A stretch of 64,000 nt of DNA from JADGRF01 sp035274465 (GTDB taxonomy: Bacteria; Myxococcota_A; Polyangia; Polyangiales; JAFGIB01): assembly GCA_035274465.1 (NCBI GenBank), contig DATEOF010000286.1:75301-139300 (forward strand). The letters run 5' to 3'. A program made the position numbers and the translations under genes. Below the pieces are notes generated by a model. It was not told where the DNA came from. It was given only the letters and a program-made list of their open reading frames with translations, and made no database searches. Positions 28,516-38,524 of this stretch are shown one piece after another. The number at the start of each line of letters is the position of its first letter. Within the stretch, counting starts at the first letter, position 1.

Positions 28516-29508
28516 CTACGCCAGCATTGCGACGCCGTGGCCCGATTCGCGCGTCCCGAGCTCGAGTGCAGCCTGGTCGGTGTGCAGAACGATCTCTCGA
28601 GCGCCGTCGTTGAACGTCAGCCGACCGCACGCCAGCTTCGAGTTCAGACAGGCGAGCAGGCCATCATCCGGGTCGCGGTAGTTCAAGCCTGCGAGTTGTT
28701 CGCGTTCGGCCCGGAACTCGGCGCGCACGCTCGCGCCGGCCTGGTGAAGCTCGAGCCGGTAGGAGCGCGCATCGATCTCGATCTTGCGCGAGCCGAGCGC
28801 GCGCGGGCCGTCGAAGCGGTACACCCGGCCTTCGAACGCGAAGCCGGCGACGCTCAACCACGGCGTGATGAAGCGGCCGAGCCTGACCTTGCCGGTGAGC
28901 GCCTCGAACCACACGCCCGGAGCGTCGCGCCAGGCATTGCAGTGCGCCCAGGCGTAGGCGTGCGCATGGCTCACGCCCCAGTTGTGCCCCTGTGCACCGC
29001 GCCAGCTCGCGAGATCCCAGCGCTCGCCGAAGGCCGAGAATTCCCCGCGCAACGACGCGTCAGGGATCGGCGTCAGGCTCTTGCTGCGCGGGAAGCGGCC
29101 CGTGTACATGCCCTCGAGCGCGAACGGTCGAAACGGCGGCGCGATGGGATCGAGCTCGAGCTGCCAGGCGAGGCCGTCGAGCTCGCCGCGCGCGCGGTGG
29201 GAGGTGAGCTCGGCGCACGGTGCGCGCAGCTCGAACGGCTCGGCTCGGCTGTGCAGCTGCGAGAGCGGAAAGCTGCGCTTGACGGCGAGCTTGCGCGTGC
29301 CTCGCTGCGCGAACGCGATCGCCCAGACCTCGCCGATCGCCTCCTCGGGCCGCTGCGCCGGCACGAGGAGGGTGTGTTTGATCCAGATCGCCCGCTCGCC
29401 ATCCGGGCTATTCGCCTTGAGGAAGTGGCTCTCGACGTGGCCGGCTTGGCCGCCCGCGTAGCGCAGTCGGTTATCTGCTTCGGCTGAGATCATCTGCGGG
29501 CCCACCAT
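28516..29508 (-). CDS. AttH/CrtC-like lipocalin-fold protein
   Basis: 330 residues if started at the ATG at 29508; ATGs at 29574 and 29493 are alternatives and none has a good ribosome site. The central motif GAQGHNWGVSHAH resembles the HNWG signature of the AttH/CrtC (hydroxyneurosporene synthase) and tocopherol-cyclase-like group, which adopt paired lipocalin barrels. The early segment DNRLRYAGGQAGHVESHFLK also fits. CrtC members hydrate carotenoids, but no carotenoid genes are nearby, so only the fold is suggested. The gene lies between two related kinases on the strand of the first, separated by 93 bases from it. Confidence 0.6.
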   Translation of the reverse strand: MVGPQMISAEADNRLRYAGGQAGHVESHFLKANSPDGERAIWIKHTLLVPAQRPEEAIGEVWAIAFAQRGTRKLAVKRSFPLSQLHSRAEPFELRAPCAELTSHRARGELDGLAWQLELDPIAPPFRPFALEGMYTGRFPRSKSLTPIPDASLRGEFSAFGERWDLASWRGAQGHNWGVSHAHAYAWAHCNAWRDAPGVWFEALTGKVRLGRFITPWLSVAGFAFEGRVYRFDGPRALGSRKIEIDARSYRLELHQAGASVRAEFRAEREQLAGLNYRDPDDGLLACLNSKLACGRLTFNDGAREIVLHTDQAALELGTRESGHGVAMLA

Positions 29509-29770
29509 CTCACCGCACAGGCGGGTGAGCAAGGGTGAAGTGGGATGAGCTACGTGTGAGGAGCAGGCTTCCACGCAGCTGAAACTCGAACAACTTGGAA
29601 GAAGCTGCAGCCATCAGCGGCGGAAGTGTCTCGCGCTGTGCGCCGCTATCGGCCGCGAGCACTCAGCACACGGTGCCGCGCCTGACCTATCACGGGCAGT
29701 TCGCGCTATCCTTGGGTGCGGACGTGATGATGCCGGCTGTACGGCTCACGCGGCCAGATGTTGAAGTTAG

Positions 29771-32700
29771 ATGACTGAGCCGGTAGTCCAAGCGGCCACG
29801 AGCGAGCGTCGGATCGCAAATCGATACGTGTTGCACCAAGCGCTGGGCCAGGGCGGTATGGCCTGCGTGTACCGGGCGACCGATCTGGCCGATGGCCGAG
29901 AGGTCGCGCTCAAGCAGCTGAGCTTGCCCGAGGATTCGGGGCAGCGTTCCACGATGGCCGCGCTGTTCGAGCGCGAGTACCACACGCTGGCGCAGCTCTC
30001 GCATCCGCGCGTGATCAGCGTCTACGAGTACGGAGTCCAGCCGGGCGAGGGTCCGTACTACACGATGGAGCTCCTGGACGGCGGTGATCTGCGCGATCGA
30101 TCGCCGCTACCCTGGCGCGAGGTCTGCGCGATCGCGTTCGACGTCTGTTCGTCGCTGGCGCTCTTGCACTCGCGCCGCTTGCTGCATCGCGACGTCAGCC
30201 CGCGCAACATCCGCTGCACGCCGGACGGTCGCGCGAAGCTGATCGACTTCGGTGCCATGGCGCCGATGGGCACGTGTAGCGGTTCGATCGTGGGTACGCC
30301 CGCGTTCACGCCGCCCGAGGCCCTGCAGCGTTTGGCGCTCGACGCTCGCGCCGACCTGTACTCGCTCGGCGCGTCGATCTACTTCGGGCTGACCGCGGCG
30401 GTGCCCTACGGCGCGCGCAACTTCAGCGATCTGTTCGCCGCCTGGACTCAGCGGCCGGCTGCTCCGTCTGCGCGTGTGCCGGGCATCCCGGTCGAGCTGG
30501 ACGACCTGGTGCTGTCGCTGATCAGCATCGATCCGAGCCTGCGCCCGCTCAGCGCCTTCGACGTGATGCAGCGCCTGGCGGCGATCGCTGGCATCACCTG
30601 CAACGAGTCGGAGAGCGTGTCGCGCGCCTATCTCGCGACGCCGCTCCTGGTCGCGCGCGACGACACCCTCGCGGCTCTGCGCGGCGAGCTGGACTCCGCG
30701 CGCAAGCGCCAGGGCAGCGGCGTGTTGCTGCGCGCCGGCTCGGGGCTGGGCCGTACGCGCGTCCTCGACGCGTGTGTGCGCGAGGCCAAGACGGCCGGTG
30801 CGACCGTGCTGCGCGCCAACGGCGGCTCGACCGAAGACCCGTTCGGCGTCGTGCTCGGCCTCTTGCAACACATGGTCGACACGTTGCCCGAGCTCGACGT
30901 CACGCGGCGCTTCCCGGAGCTCTTTCAACGCGGACAGCTGTGGAGCTCCGAGCGGCTGCGGGCCGATCCGGGCATGCTGCAGCGCTCGATCTGTCGCTTC
31001 CTGTTGGCGTACAGCCGCCGGCACCCGCTGCTGATCGCGGTCGACGACGTGCAGCGCATCGACGAGGCCTCCGCGGCCGTGCTCGCGGCCCTGCTCGATC
31101 GCGTCCAGCGCGGCCGCTTGTTGATGGTGCTGACCGCGCTGAGCGACGCCCCGTCGGGTGGACTCGGCGTCGAGGTCCTGGCGCGTCGCTGTCACGAGCT
31201 ACCGCTGGAGCCTCTCACCCGCTTCGAGACGCGTGAGCTCCTGGCGTCGCTGTTCGGCGAGGTGCCGAACCTCGAGATGCTGACCGGCGAGATCTATACG
31301 ATCGCGCGCGGCAATCCGCGCTACAGCATGGACCTCGCGCAACACCTGGTCGATCGCCGTGCGATCACCTACGCCGCGGGTACCTGGACCGTGCCGCGCG
31401 AGCTCTCGCAGAGCGACCTGCCGAGCAGCGTGGAAGAGGCGATCGCCGCGCGCATCGCGCGCTTGTCGGGTCATGCGCGCTTCCTGGCCGAGGCGCAGGC
31501 GCTGGCGTTCTCGGACGTGTTCGCGCACGTCGACTACCGCGCGCTGTGTCCCGACGTGGACGCGGCGCAGACCGAGGCGGCGATCGCGGAGCTGGTCGCG
31601 GAGCAGGCGCTCGCCAGCTACGGCCGGACCTATGCGCTGTCCAATCGCATCTGGAGCAGCGCGCTGGTCGCGCGCTTGAAGCCCGCGGACAGCGAGCAAC
31701 ACCACCGCGCCCTGGCTGCGTTCTACGAGACTCAGGACAACATCGCCTGGATCCACCACCTGTTCGCGGCCGGTCTCGAGCGCGCGGGTCTGGATGCGGT
31801 CATGGAGCGCCAGCGCGCGGCCAGCACTTCGGATCACAAGGCCTCGCTGCAGTCGAACGTGGCGCGGCTTGCGCCTGCGTACCACCACAGCATTCAACTC
31901 GCGCTGCGCCTCGGTTACAGCACGCGCGACGTGAACGAGTTGCGGCGCTGGTCCGTCGCGCTGAGCGTGGCTGCGGAGGACAGCTACTACTGGGAAGTCG
32001 CGCCCACCTGGCTCGAGCAGCTGAAGCGCGACTCGGGCCTGGCGCTCTGGGAGGCCAGCGAGGAGCCCGATCCGCAGCAGCGCCTGAACCGCGCGCTCAC
32101 GCAGGCGCACGAGCGCTGGCTGGCCACGCCCGAACACGAGCGCGTGTACTCCGTGCAGGAGGGCATCCGCTTGCTGGCCGAGTACGTCGTGTGTTCGATC
32201 GCGATCGGCGGCCGCAGCATGGACGCGGATCTGCTCGAGGGCTTGCCCGCGCTGCTCGAACCGTTCGTGCCGCTCTCGCCGCTGATCGAGGCGATCTGGC
32301 ACAACGCGCTGGCGATGGTCGAGACCACCTGCCACTGTCAGTTCGAGCGCGCGGCCGTGCGCTGGGCCGAGGTACACGAGAAGCTCGGCAAGGTGCAGGT
32401 CGCCGAGATGACGTACGTGTGGGCGATCCGCAACGCCATCGCCTACGGACTGGGCATGCTCGAAGCGGCGAACGGTTCGGCGGGTGCGCTGCGTTGGGCC
32501 GAATACCTGGACCAGGATCCGTACCAGAAGGTCAGCGCGATGTACCTGCGCAAGGTCATCCGGCTGCAGCAGGGCGATTGGCAAGGAGCGGAGCAGTATT
32601 CTCGCCAGGCCGAGCTGACCGCGCTGCACTCGAAGACCGCGCAGATGTTCAGCTACATGCTGCCGATCGAGCTGGAGGCGCACAGTTACGCGCGTGACCT

Positions 32701-33838
32701 GGCGGGCGTCAAGGACGTGATCGATCGCTTGCAGCCATTGGCGGCGCGCTACCCGGGTTGGTTGCCGTACCTGCGCCAGGCCGAGGCACAGTTCGATCTG
32801 ATCCGTGGCGACTACCTGGCGGCCGAGTCCGGCTTCGAGCAATGCATCGAGCTGATCCGAGACAGCGCCGGCCAGCGCACGCTCAGTCGCGCCGTCTGGG
32901 TCACCGCGCACTGTGGCCTCTGCGAAACGCTGCTCGCGCTCAACCGTCCGGAGGAAGCGCGCAAGCTCGCCAACACCATGCTCGCGCGCTGCCATGAGCT
33001 CGACGTACAACAGCTGTCGTTCGAGTTGATCCGCGTGCTGGCGCTGGCTGAAGCGCGGCTCGGCTACTTCTCGTCGGCGAGTGTTCGCTTGTCGAACCTG
33101 ATCGATCGTCAGATCGCGCTCGGGGTCAGCGGCCTGCGGCTCGGTCTGTCGTACGAGGCGCGCGCGCAGACGGCCATCTGGGCCGAGGACAAGCACGCCT
33201 TCGAGCACTACGCGCGGCTCACCGGCCGCGAGTATCGTCACGGCGCGCATTCGCCGCTGGGCGCTCGCTACGAATCCCTGATCAACGAGGCGCGACGGCG
33301 CGGCTTCTCGGCCGCCATCGATCTGCGCGACTTCAGCAGCACCAGCCAGTTCCTGACCAGCCCGACGCACATCCACGAGATCCAGACCGCGGTGCGCGCG
33401 GCGCTGACCGAGAGCGATCGCCCGGAGGATCGCAGCAAGAAGGCGCTGCAGCTCGTGTGCGACGCCAGCGGCTCGCGCGGCGGCCACCTGTACCTGGTCC
33501 AGTCGACTGAAACCTTGCAGCTGGCAGCGTCGTATCAGACGCCTGCGCCCCCGCCTGGGCTCGAAGAAATGGTGCAAACGCAGCTGCACCGCGAGCGCGA
33601 TCGATCCACCGAGACGCTGACGACGCTGGCCACGAGCGTGGTGACCGAAGCCACGACGGGCTACAGCGTGCAGCTGGCGGGCACGGTCTACGAGCTCGTG
33701 CTGCTGCGTGCCTCGGTCGGAAACGGGGCACAGGTGGCAGCGATCGCCGCGGTCGTCAGCGGTGAAGCCAAGCCCAAGCATCCGCAGCGGCAACAGGTGT
33801 ACGCAGCGGTCGCGGCGCAGCTCGCGGCGAGTCGTTAG
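29771..33838 (+). CDS. Ser/Thr protein kinase fused to AAA ATPase, TPR and GAF-like regions (paralogue 2)
   Basis: 1355 residues. Kinase domain about 19-275: Gly loop GQGGMACV, Lys48, catalytic loop HRDVSPRN (139-146) with Ser143 in place of the usual Lys, DFG at 159-161, and PPEAL instead of APE. The AAA region has GSGLGRTR as its Walker A-like loop, which lacks the canonical GKT/S, and PLLIAVDDVQ as Walker B. TPR-like helices fill 600-1180. A GAF-like end (GGHLYLVQSTETLQLAASY) aligns with the same place in paralogue 1. The start is preceded by a weak GAAG. Divergent duplication around the AttH-like gene is the simplest explanation of the layout. Confidence 0.85.
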   Translation: MTEPVVQAATSERRIANRYVLHQALGQGGMACVYRATDLADGREVALKQLSLPEDSGQRSTMAALFEREYHTLAQLSHPRVISVYEYGVQPGEGPYYTMELLDGGDLRDRSPLPWREVCAIAFDVCSSLALLHSRRLLHRDVSPRNIRCTPDGRAKLIDFGAMAPMGTCSGSIVGTPAFTPPEALQRLALDARADLYSLGASIYFGLTAAVPYGARNFSDLFAAWTQRPAAPSARVPGIPVELDDLVLSLISIDPSLRPLSAFDVMQRLAAIAGITCNESESVSRAYLATPLLVARDDTLAALRGELDSARKRQGSGVLLRAGSGLGRTRVLDACVREAKTAGATVLRANGGSTEDPFGVVLGLLQHMVDTLPELDVTRRFPELFQRGQLWSSERLRADPGMLQRSICRFLLAYSRRHPLLIAVDDVQRIDEASAAVLAALLDRVQRGRLLMVLTALSDAPSGGLGVEVLARRCHELPLEPLTRFETRELLASLFGEVPNLEMLTGEIYTIARGNPRYSMDLAQHLVDRRAITYAAGTWTVPRELSQSDLPSSVEEAIAARIARLSGHARFLAEAQALAFSDVFAHVDYRALCPDVDAAQTEAAIAELVAEQALASYGRTYALSNRIWSSALVARLKPADSEQHHRALAAFYETQDNIAWIHHLFAAGLERAGLDAVMERQRAASTSDHKASLQSNVARLAPAYHHSIQLALRLGYSTRDVNELRRWSVALSVAAEDSYYWEVAPTWLEQLKRDSGLALWEASEEPDPQQRLNRALTQAHERWLATPEHERVYSVQEGIRLLAEYVVCSIAIGGRSMDADLLEGLPALLEPFVPLSPLIEAIWHNALAMVETTCHCQFERAAVRWAEVHEKLGKVQVAEMTYVWAIRNAIAYGLGMLEAANGSAGALRWAEYLDQDPYQKVSAMYLRKVIRLQQGDWQGAEQYSRQAELTALHSKTAQMFSYMLPIELEAHSYARDLAGVKDVIDRLQPLAARYPGWLPYLRQAEAQFDLIRGDYLAAESGFEQCIELIRDSAGQRTLSRAVWVTAHCGLCETLLALNRPEEARKLANTMLARCHELDVQQLSFELIRVLALAEARLGYFSSASVRLSNLIDRQIALGVSGLRLGLSYEARAQTAIWAEDKHAFEHYARLTGREYRHGAHSPLGARYESLINEARRRGFSAAIDLRDFSSTSQFLTSPTHIHEIQTAVRAALTESDRPEDRSKKALQLVCDASGSRGGHLYLVQSTETLQLAASYQTPAPPPGLEEMVQTQLHRERDRSTETLTTLATSVVTEATTGYSVQLAGTVYELVLLRASVGNGAQVAAIAAVVSGEAKPKHPQRQQVYAAVAAQLAASR

Positions 33839-33882
33839 CGTTCCGTCGCGTCCCGGTGGTGTCGGATCGCGGCAGACATGGG

Positions 33883-33899
33883 GTGTCGGTCTCCGACAC
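33883..33899. other. Perfect 7-bp hairpin between kinase and YfhO-like genes
   Basis: GTGTCGG-TCT-CCGACAC is a perfect inverted repeat with a 3-base loop in the 112-base gap after the kinase stop. No T-run follows on either strand, so it is not a typical intrinsic terminator. It could stop or stabilise the kinase transcript. Confidence 0.3.
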
Positions 33900-33950
33900 A
33901 GCGTCGACGATGCGATTCACAGTCACGGTTCGCGCCTGTAGCCTGGTGTG

Positions 33951-36209
33951 ATGGCTGATGCGTCTGTCGGGACGGCATCCGGCGTTCCAGCGCAGCAGAG
34001 TGTAGTCCGCAGACCAGCATCGCACGTGCTGCTGGGATTCCTCGCGCTGCTCGCCGCGCACGCGTACTTCACGCCCGACTCCGCGGATGCGCCCTGGATC
34101 TTGCTCTGCTTCGGCGGCTTGCTGCTGGTCAGCTGGCAACTCGCGAATCTCTCTGGCGTGCGCAGAGGCGTCGAGCTCGCGTTCGGTGCGCCGGCTACCG
34201 AGTCAGACCCGAAAGGCGGCCGAGCTTGGTTCGTCGCGGGTGGCTGCGTGGTCGTGTGCGGTCTCGTGGCGCTCGAGCTCGGCGATGCGCCGTTCTTCCT
34301 GCAGGACGACAACTTCGACGAGTTCTTGCCGGTCATGATTTGGGCGTCGCGCAGCCTCCGCTCGGGCGTGCTTCCGCTGTGGAACCCGCATCAATATCTG
34401 GGCGCGCCGGTTGCGGAGCTCGGCATGTATGCGCTCACGTATCCGCCGACGTACTTGAGCGTGTGGCTCGCGCAGAGCTTGGGTCAGGTCGAGTGGGCGA
34501 TCGATGTGTTTGCGATAGGACACCTCGCGCTCGCTTATGTGGCGTGCGCTTGGGCCGTGCATCGCGCGGGTGTGGGCGCAGCGCTCTCGAGCGCTGCGGC
34601 GTTCTGTTTTACGCTCTGTGGTTACCACCTGATCGCCGGTCGTGGGTGGTACTACATGCTGCCAGTCGCGGTCGCGTTGCCGCTGCTGGTCGGCTTACTT
34701 GCACGTTGGGCAGCCGGTCCGGTCGGTATGTGGTGGGCGATCGCAGTCGGTACCTGCAGCGGCGTGCACTTCCACGCGGGCAATGCCCAGATGTGGACGT
34801 ATTGCGCGCTGTTCTTCGTGCTGTGCGCGCTGCTCTTCGTGCTGAGCGGCGTGGTGCCTGCGCGGCGCTTGGCATGGCTCGCGTGCGGCCTGCTGCTGGC
34901 GGCGGCGATCGCGTCTCCGCTGCTCGTGCCGCAATTCAGCTTCGTGCACGGGATCGAGCGCGAGCTGTTCCCCGGCGGCGACGTCGAACCGCGAGGATTG
35001 CTGGCGATGTTCGCGCCGTTCGGCACCGTGCGCGCTGGACATCCGATGGCGCGCGTGTGGGGTCAGACGCGGGAGCTGGATTTTACGCAGCTCTACGCGG
35101 CAGGGTCGCTATTGTCGTGTGCTGCGCTCGCGAGTTGCGTGGTCGCGTTCGTCATGCACCTTCCGCGCGCCTCGCGTGCACGACTCGTGTGGTCGTTCGG
35201 CACGTTCCTGGCGTTGCTGCTCGCACTGGGTCAGAACGGTGGACTTTGGCCGCTGTTGAACAAGCTGCCGGTGTTCAACGCTTTTCAGATCCCTTACAAG
35301 CTGCTCGGCCTGTTCAACATGTTTGCGTGCTTGAGCGGCGCGCTCATGCTCGACGGTTGGTTGCGTGTCAGCTCGTGGCGCCGCAGCGCGACGCTCGGCA
35401 TCTGGAGCTGGTGCGCGGCGGTCACGCTGTACGGCTGTGTGATACCGCTGCCGAGCAACTGCTCCTGGAATCGACGTGTGTATACGGCACAGCCGCCGGC
35501 AGTTCATGGTGCGCTGGCGAGCGGCCTGCGCATGCTCCCGCTCGCGCCTCGCCGCACGTTGGAGCCCGACCCAGCGTCTTGGTTGGCTCAGAATGTTGCG
35601 TCCGCTTACGGCTACACATCGATTGAAGGCAGCAATCCCTTCATCGATGCGCTGCCCGAGACGCAACGTGTGCGACGCGCATTGACGGCGCAGCCGCAGG
35701 CCGCACTGGAGGCCTTCGGTGTCTCGTACGTGTACGCTCGTCTGTCCAGGCCAGCTCCCGCTGCGAAGCCGTGGCACGGCAACTGGCTCGAGATCGTGCG
35801 CCACATGCCGCCGTTGCCGCTGGTCGCTCGAGGCGAACGCGCGGCGCTGCTCTCGGTCCCGAACCCCGCGCCCCTCGTGTTCGATCAGTCCGCACCCGTG
35901 GTGCCGATCCCTTTCCACGCGACCGGCGAAGGCATATTTGCCGACTTGCCGCGCGCGAGTCAGCCGCGTGCCATCGTACTCAACTACCTTCAGCGTGCGG
36001 CGTTCGTCGCGCTGGACCAACACCGTCGTGCACTGCCGCTCGGACACGACTCCTGGGGGCGCATGCGCGCGACCGTGCCGGCCGACGCGACGCACATCGC
36101 GCTGCTGTACCGGCCACCGTTCGCCCGCGGCATCGCGCTTGGTCTGGTGCTGCTGAGCATGTTCGTCGTCGCCGTCGTGTCGCTATCCAGGTCGCGCCTC
36201 GCCGGCTGA
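33951..36209 (+). CDS. YfhO-like multi-pass membrane protein
   Basis: 752 residues from the ATG at 33951; a GTG one codon upstream is also open. About twelve hydrophobic helices are visible. After the second or third helix comes the extracellular motif DNFDEFLP...LPLWNPHQYLGAPVAELG, the sequence that characterises YfhO-like proteins (GT-C superfamily). A soluble stretch at about 480-690 precedes a last helix near 720-745. In Firmicutes YfhO helps glycosylate lipoteichoic acid; here a polyprenyl-phosphate-sugar glycosyltransferase role is inferred. The next gene, a methyltransferase on the same strand 134 bases on, may or may not be co-transcribed. Confidence 0.78.
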   Translation: MADASVGTASGVPAQQSVVRRPASHVLLGFLALLAAHAYFTPDSADAPWILLCFGGLLLVSWQLANLSGVRRGVELAFGAPATESDPKGGRAWFVAGGCVVVCGLVALELGDAPFFLQDDNFDEFLPVMIWASRSLRSGVLPLWNPHQYLGAPVAELGMYALTYPPTYLSVWLAQSLGQVEWAIDVFAIGHLALAYVACAWAVHRAGVGAALSSAAAFCFTLCGYHLIAGRGWYYMLPVAVALPLLVGLLARWAAGPVGMWWAIAVGTCSGVHFHAGNAQMWTYCALFFVLCALLFVLSGVVPARRLAWLACGLLLAAAIASPLLVPQFSFVHGIERELFPGGDVEPRGLLAMFAPFGTVRAGHPMARVWGQTRELDFTQLYAAGSLLSCAALASCVVAFVMHLPRASRARLVWSFGTFLALLLALGQNGGLWPLLNKLPVFNAFQIPYKLLGLFNMFACLSGALMLDGWLRVSSWRRSATLGIWSWCAAVTLYGCVIPLPSNCSWNRRVYTAQPPAVHGALASGLRMLPLAPRRTLEPDPASWLAQNVASAYGYTSIEGSNPFIDALPETQRVRRALTAQPQAALEAFGVSYVYARLSRPAPAAKPWHGNWLEIVRHMPPLPLVARGERAALLSVPNPAPLVFDQSAPVVPIPFHATGEGIFADLPRASQPRAIVLNYLQRAAFVALDQHRRALPLGHDSWGRMRATVPADATHIALLYRPPFARGIALGLVLLSMFVVAVVSLSRSRLAG

Positions 36210-36343
36210 GCGGTGGCGCAAGCGAGGTGCGAGTCGTGGCCGCTGGGAGCGGCATGTGCCCCCCACGCATGCTCGCGCCTACACGACAATTGCAATGCAA
36301 ATCTGCGAATCACGCCCGCGACCGGCGTAGACTGGTGGGTCTA

Positions 36344-37330
36344 GTGTCTCACAGTAACGCCACGATCCTGGACCTGAGCCGCGTCGCAACTCGGCTCGTA
36401 CGCGATGAGGTATTGCCGCGCGCACGCAAGGCTCTGCTTCGCCCCAAGAACGGCGAAGCGTCCGCGAGCGACCCGAGGATCAAGGACACGATGCAGCGCT
36501 ACTGGCGCTCACTGGGTCACGGGGATGCGACGAGCGAGTACTTCTTTCGAGACGCCATGGCGTCCGAGGAATACGACGATGTCGTCCGTCTCGCACAGGA
36601 GAACTGGGGCACTCTCGCTGGCAAGCGTGTACTGGATCTCGGTTGTGGTTGGGGCGGGCTCTCGGTCGCGCTTCGCAGAGTGGGAGTCGATCCGATCTTC
36701 GTCGACTACATCGACAAGCACGTCGAGGTCGCGCGTCTGCGCGTACGGAGCGAGACCGGCTACGTGGGCGACGCGCGCGACCTGTCAGCGCTCGACGCGC
36801 AGCTAGGCACCGGTTACGACTACGTGTTCGTTCACTCGCTGATCGAGCATGTCGGCAACCAACCGACGCACCGCGGCCCGGCGACGCCGAGCCTGAACGA
36901 CAAGCGTGCTGTCATCCAGCAGGCCGCTCGCCTGGTCAAGCCCGGCGGCGGCGTGTTCATCAGCACCGGCAACTACAACACACCTCTCGATGGCGAGATC
37001 AAGACCTGGCTGTTCCACTGGCTCCCGCCCGAGGATCAGCAGCAGTCGCTCGACGAGATGGGCATCGGAGCAGACAACTACGGTCTGCTCACGTGGGAGC
37101 AACTCGAGTCTCTGTGCACGGGGTCCGGGCTCGTGACCGAGCGCGTGGTCACGGGTGACAACGGCGGATACGAGATGTTTCTGCAGCTGCTCTCGTTCAT
37201 CTCACGCTTCCATCCGCATCGCCCAAAGCTACCCCCGGGCATGATCAAGCGCATCCGTCATCGCATGGATACCGATCCGCGCTACATGCCGGTCTGGTAC
37301 GCGTTCTTCCGCAAACGCCAGCATGGGTAG
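36344..37330 (+). CDS. Class I SAM-dependent methyltransferase
   Basis: 328 residues from a GTG at 36344 with GGTGGG upstream; the open frame reaches back into the previous gene, and a GTG three codons earlier is an alternative. The SAM-binding motif is VLDLGCGWGGLSVALRRVG, with the acidic strand IFVDYID, and the post-motif region FVHSLIEHV. Residues 240-300 form a substrate-side helical insert ending in a basic stretch. The order of motifs matches small-molecule methyltransferases of the UbiE/cyclopropane-synthase-like type. The substrate is unknown. It is convergent with the acyl-CoA dehydrogenase gene, three bases apart. Confidence 0.8.
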   Translation: MSHSNATILDLSRVATRLVRDEVLPRARKALLRPKNGEASASDPRIKDTMQRYWRSLGHGDATSEYFFRDAMASEEYDDVVRLAQENWGTLAGKRVLDLGCGWGGLSVALRRVGVDPIFVDYIDKHVEVARLRVRSETGYVGDARDLSALDAQLGTGYDYVFVHSLIEHVGNQPTHRGPATPSLNDKRAVIQQAARLVKPGGGVFISTGNYNTPLDGEIKTWLFHWLPPEDQQQSLDEMGIGADNYGLLTWEQLESLCTGSGLVTERVVTGDNGGYEMFLQLLSFISRFHPHRPKLPPGMIKRIRHRMDTDPRYMPVWYAFFRKRQHG

Positions 37331-37333
37331 GAC

Positions 37334-38524
37334 TCAGTCGCTCGCCTGATCGCGCGGCAAGCCGAGCAGGTGTCGCGCGATGATCATGCGCTGGATCTGG
37401 CCCGTGCCTTCCACGATGTCCATCGCCTTCACGTCGCGGTACAACTTCTCGATCAAGTGGTCGCCGCGGGCGCCGACCAGGCCGAGCAGCTCCATGCCGA
37501 GAGACGCCGCTTCTTGCGCGACACCGGCCGCGATCGCCTTGCACTGCGAGGCCTCGACCAGGTTGGGCCGCTGCTCGTCTGCCAGCCAGCCCGCGCGCAA
37601 GCACAAGAGCCGAGCCATGCGCAATTTGCGCGACATGTGCTCGAGACGATCGCGCACGCGCAGGTCGCGGAGCAGCGCGTGTTCGCGCGCGAACGCGAGC
37701 GCTTCGTCGAGCACCGCGCGCCCCATGCCGACCGCGTTGGCAGCGATGCCGGGCCGACCTGCGTTGAACGTGCGCATCGCGGTCTTGAAGCCTTCGCGTC
37801 GCTCGTAGCGCGCTTCACCGCCGAGCAGGTTGTCGGCGGGCACGCGCACGTCTTGTAGCGAAAACGAGGTCGATTCGTAGGCCTTGAGCCCCATCTTCTT
37901 CTCGATCTTGAACGGACCGAGCCCCGGAGCTCCCTGTTCGACGAAGAATGCGCGCTGCGCCGCGCGTCCGGCGGATGGGTCGAGCGTGCATTGCACCAGG
38001 ATCCAGTCCGCGCGGCTGGCGTTGCCGATGAAGCACTTGGCGCCGTTGAGCACGTACTCCGCGCCGTCCTTGCGTGCGGTGGTGCGGATCGCGGCGGCGT
38101 CCGAGCCTGCACCCGGCTCGGTCATCGCGAACGACGCCCAGCGCGGTCGGTCGGGCTCGAGGAAGCGACCGAGGAAACGCGCTTTCTGTTCGTCGGTGCC
38201 CATGCCGAGCACGTTCAGCTCCGGCAGGTTCGGCCCGGGATTCGCCACGCCCACACCGCGATCCCAGTACGCGAGCTCTTCAGCGACGAGCAGCGAGAGC
38301 ACGGTGCTGCGCTCGCGCGCTGCGTGCGCATTCCGTGGGCCGGGCCCCGGCCAGCGCGTGCGGCCCTCTCCGCGAGCGAGACAGCGCTGGAAGTAAGGAT
38401 GGTCGACGGGAATGGGCCGGCTGAGCTGATCGGCTTCCAGACCCACCGGCCGCACCTCGCGCTGCCCGATGTCGCGCGCCTGCTCGAGCCGTTGCTGCAT
38501 CGCGCGATCGATCGTGAGATCCAT
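37334..38524 (-). CDS. Acyl-CoA dehydrogenase, catalytic partner
   Basis: 396 residues from the ATG at 38524, with GGGAGGG upstream. The family signature FAMTEPGAGSDAAAI is present, as is the C-terminal catalytic region AMDIVEGTGQIQR, where the Glu of the EGT motif acts as the base in alpha-beta dehydrogenation of acyl-CoA, with FAD as cofactor. The upstream gene, another dehydrogenase, ends on the first base of this ATG (TGATG), so the two are translated together. The pair resembles heteromeric acyl-CoA dehydrogenases, in which one subunit supplies the base. The substrate could be a branched, steroid-like or aromatic acyl-CoA; nothing nearby settles it. Confidence 0.9.
   Translation of the reverse strand: MDLTIDRAMQQRLEQARDIGQREVRPVGLEADQLSRPIPVDHPYFQRCLARGEGRTRWPGPGPRNAHAARERSTVLSLLVAEELAYWDRGVGVANPGPNLPELNVLGMGTDEQKARFLGRFLEPDRPRWASFAMTEPGAGSDAAAIRTTARKDGAEYVLNGAKCFIGNASRADWILVQCTLDPSAGRAAQRAFFVEQGAPGLGPFKIEKKMGLKAYESTSFSLQDVRVPADNLLGGEARYERREGFKTAMRTFNAGRPGIAANAVGMGRAVLDEALAFAREHALLRDLRVRDRLEHMSRKLRMARLLCLRAGWLADEQRPNLVEASQCKAIAAGVAQEAASLGMELLGLVGARGDHLIEKLYRDVKAMDIVEGTGQIQRMIIARHLLGLPRDQASD

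Noticed and set aside
31199..33793. 864-codon open frame antisense to the second kinase
   Set aside because: It mirrors the kinase gene codon for codon in a GC-rich genome, is dominated by Arg/Gln/Ala/His without domain signatures, and the opposite strand encodes clear motifs.
36290..36300. TTGCA-A-TGCAA palindrome upstream of the methyltransferase gene
   Set aside because: Short, single copy and not positioned against a recognisable promoter; likely chance.
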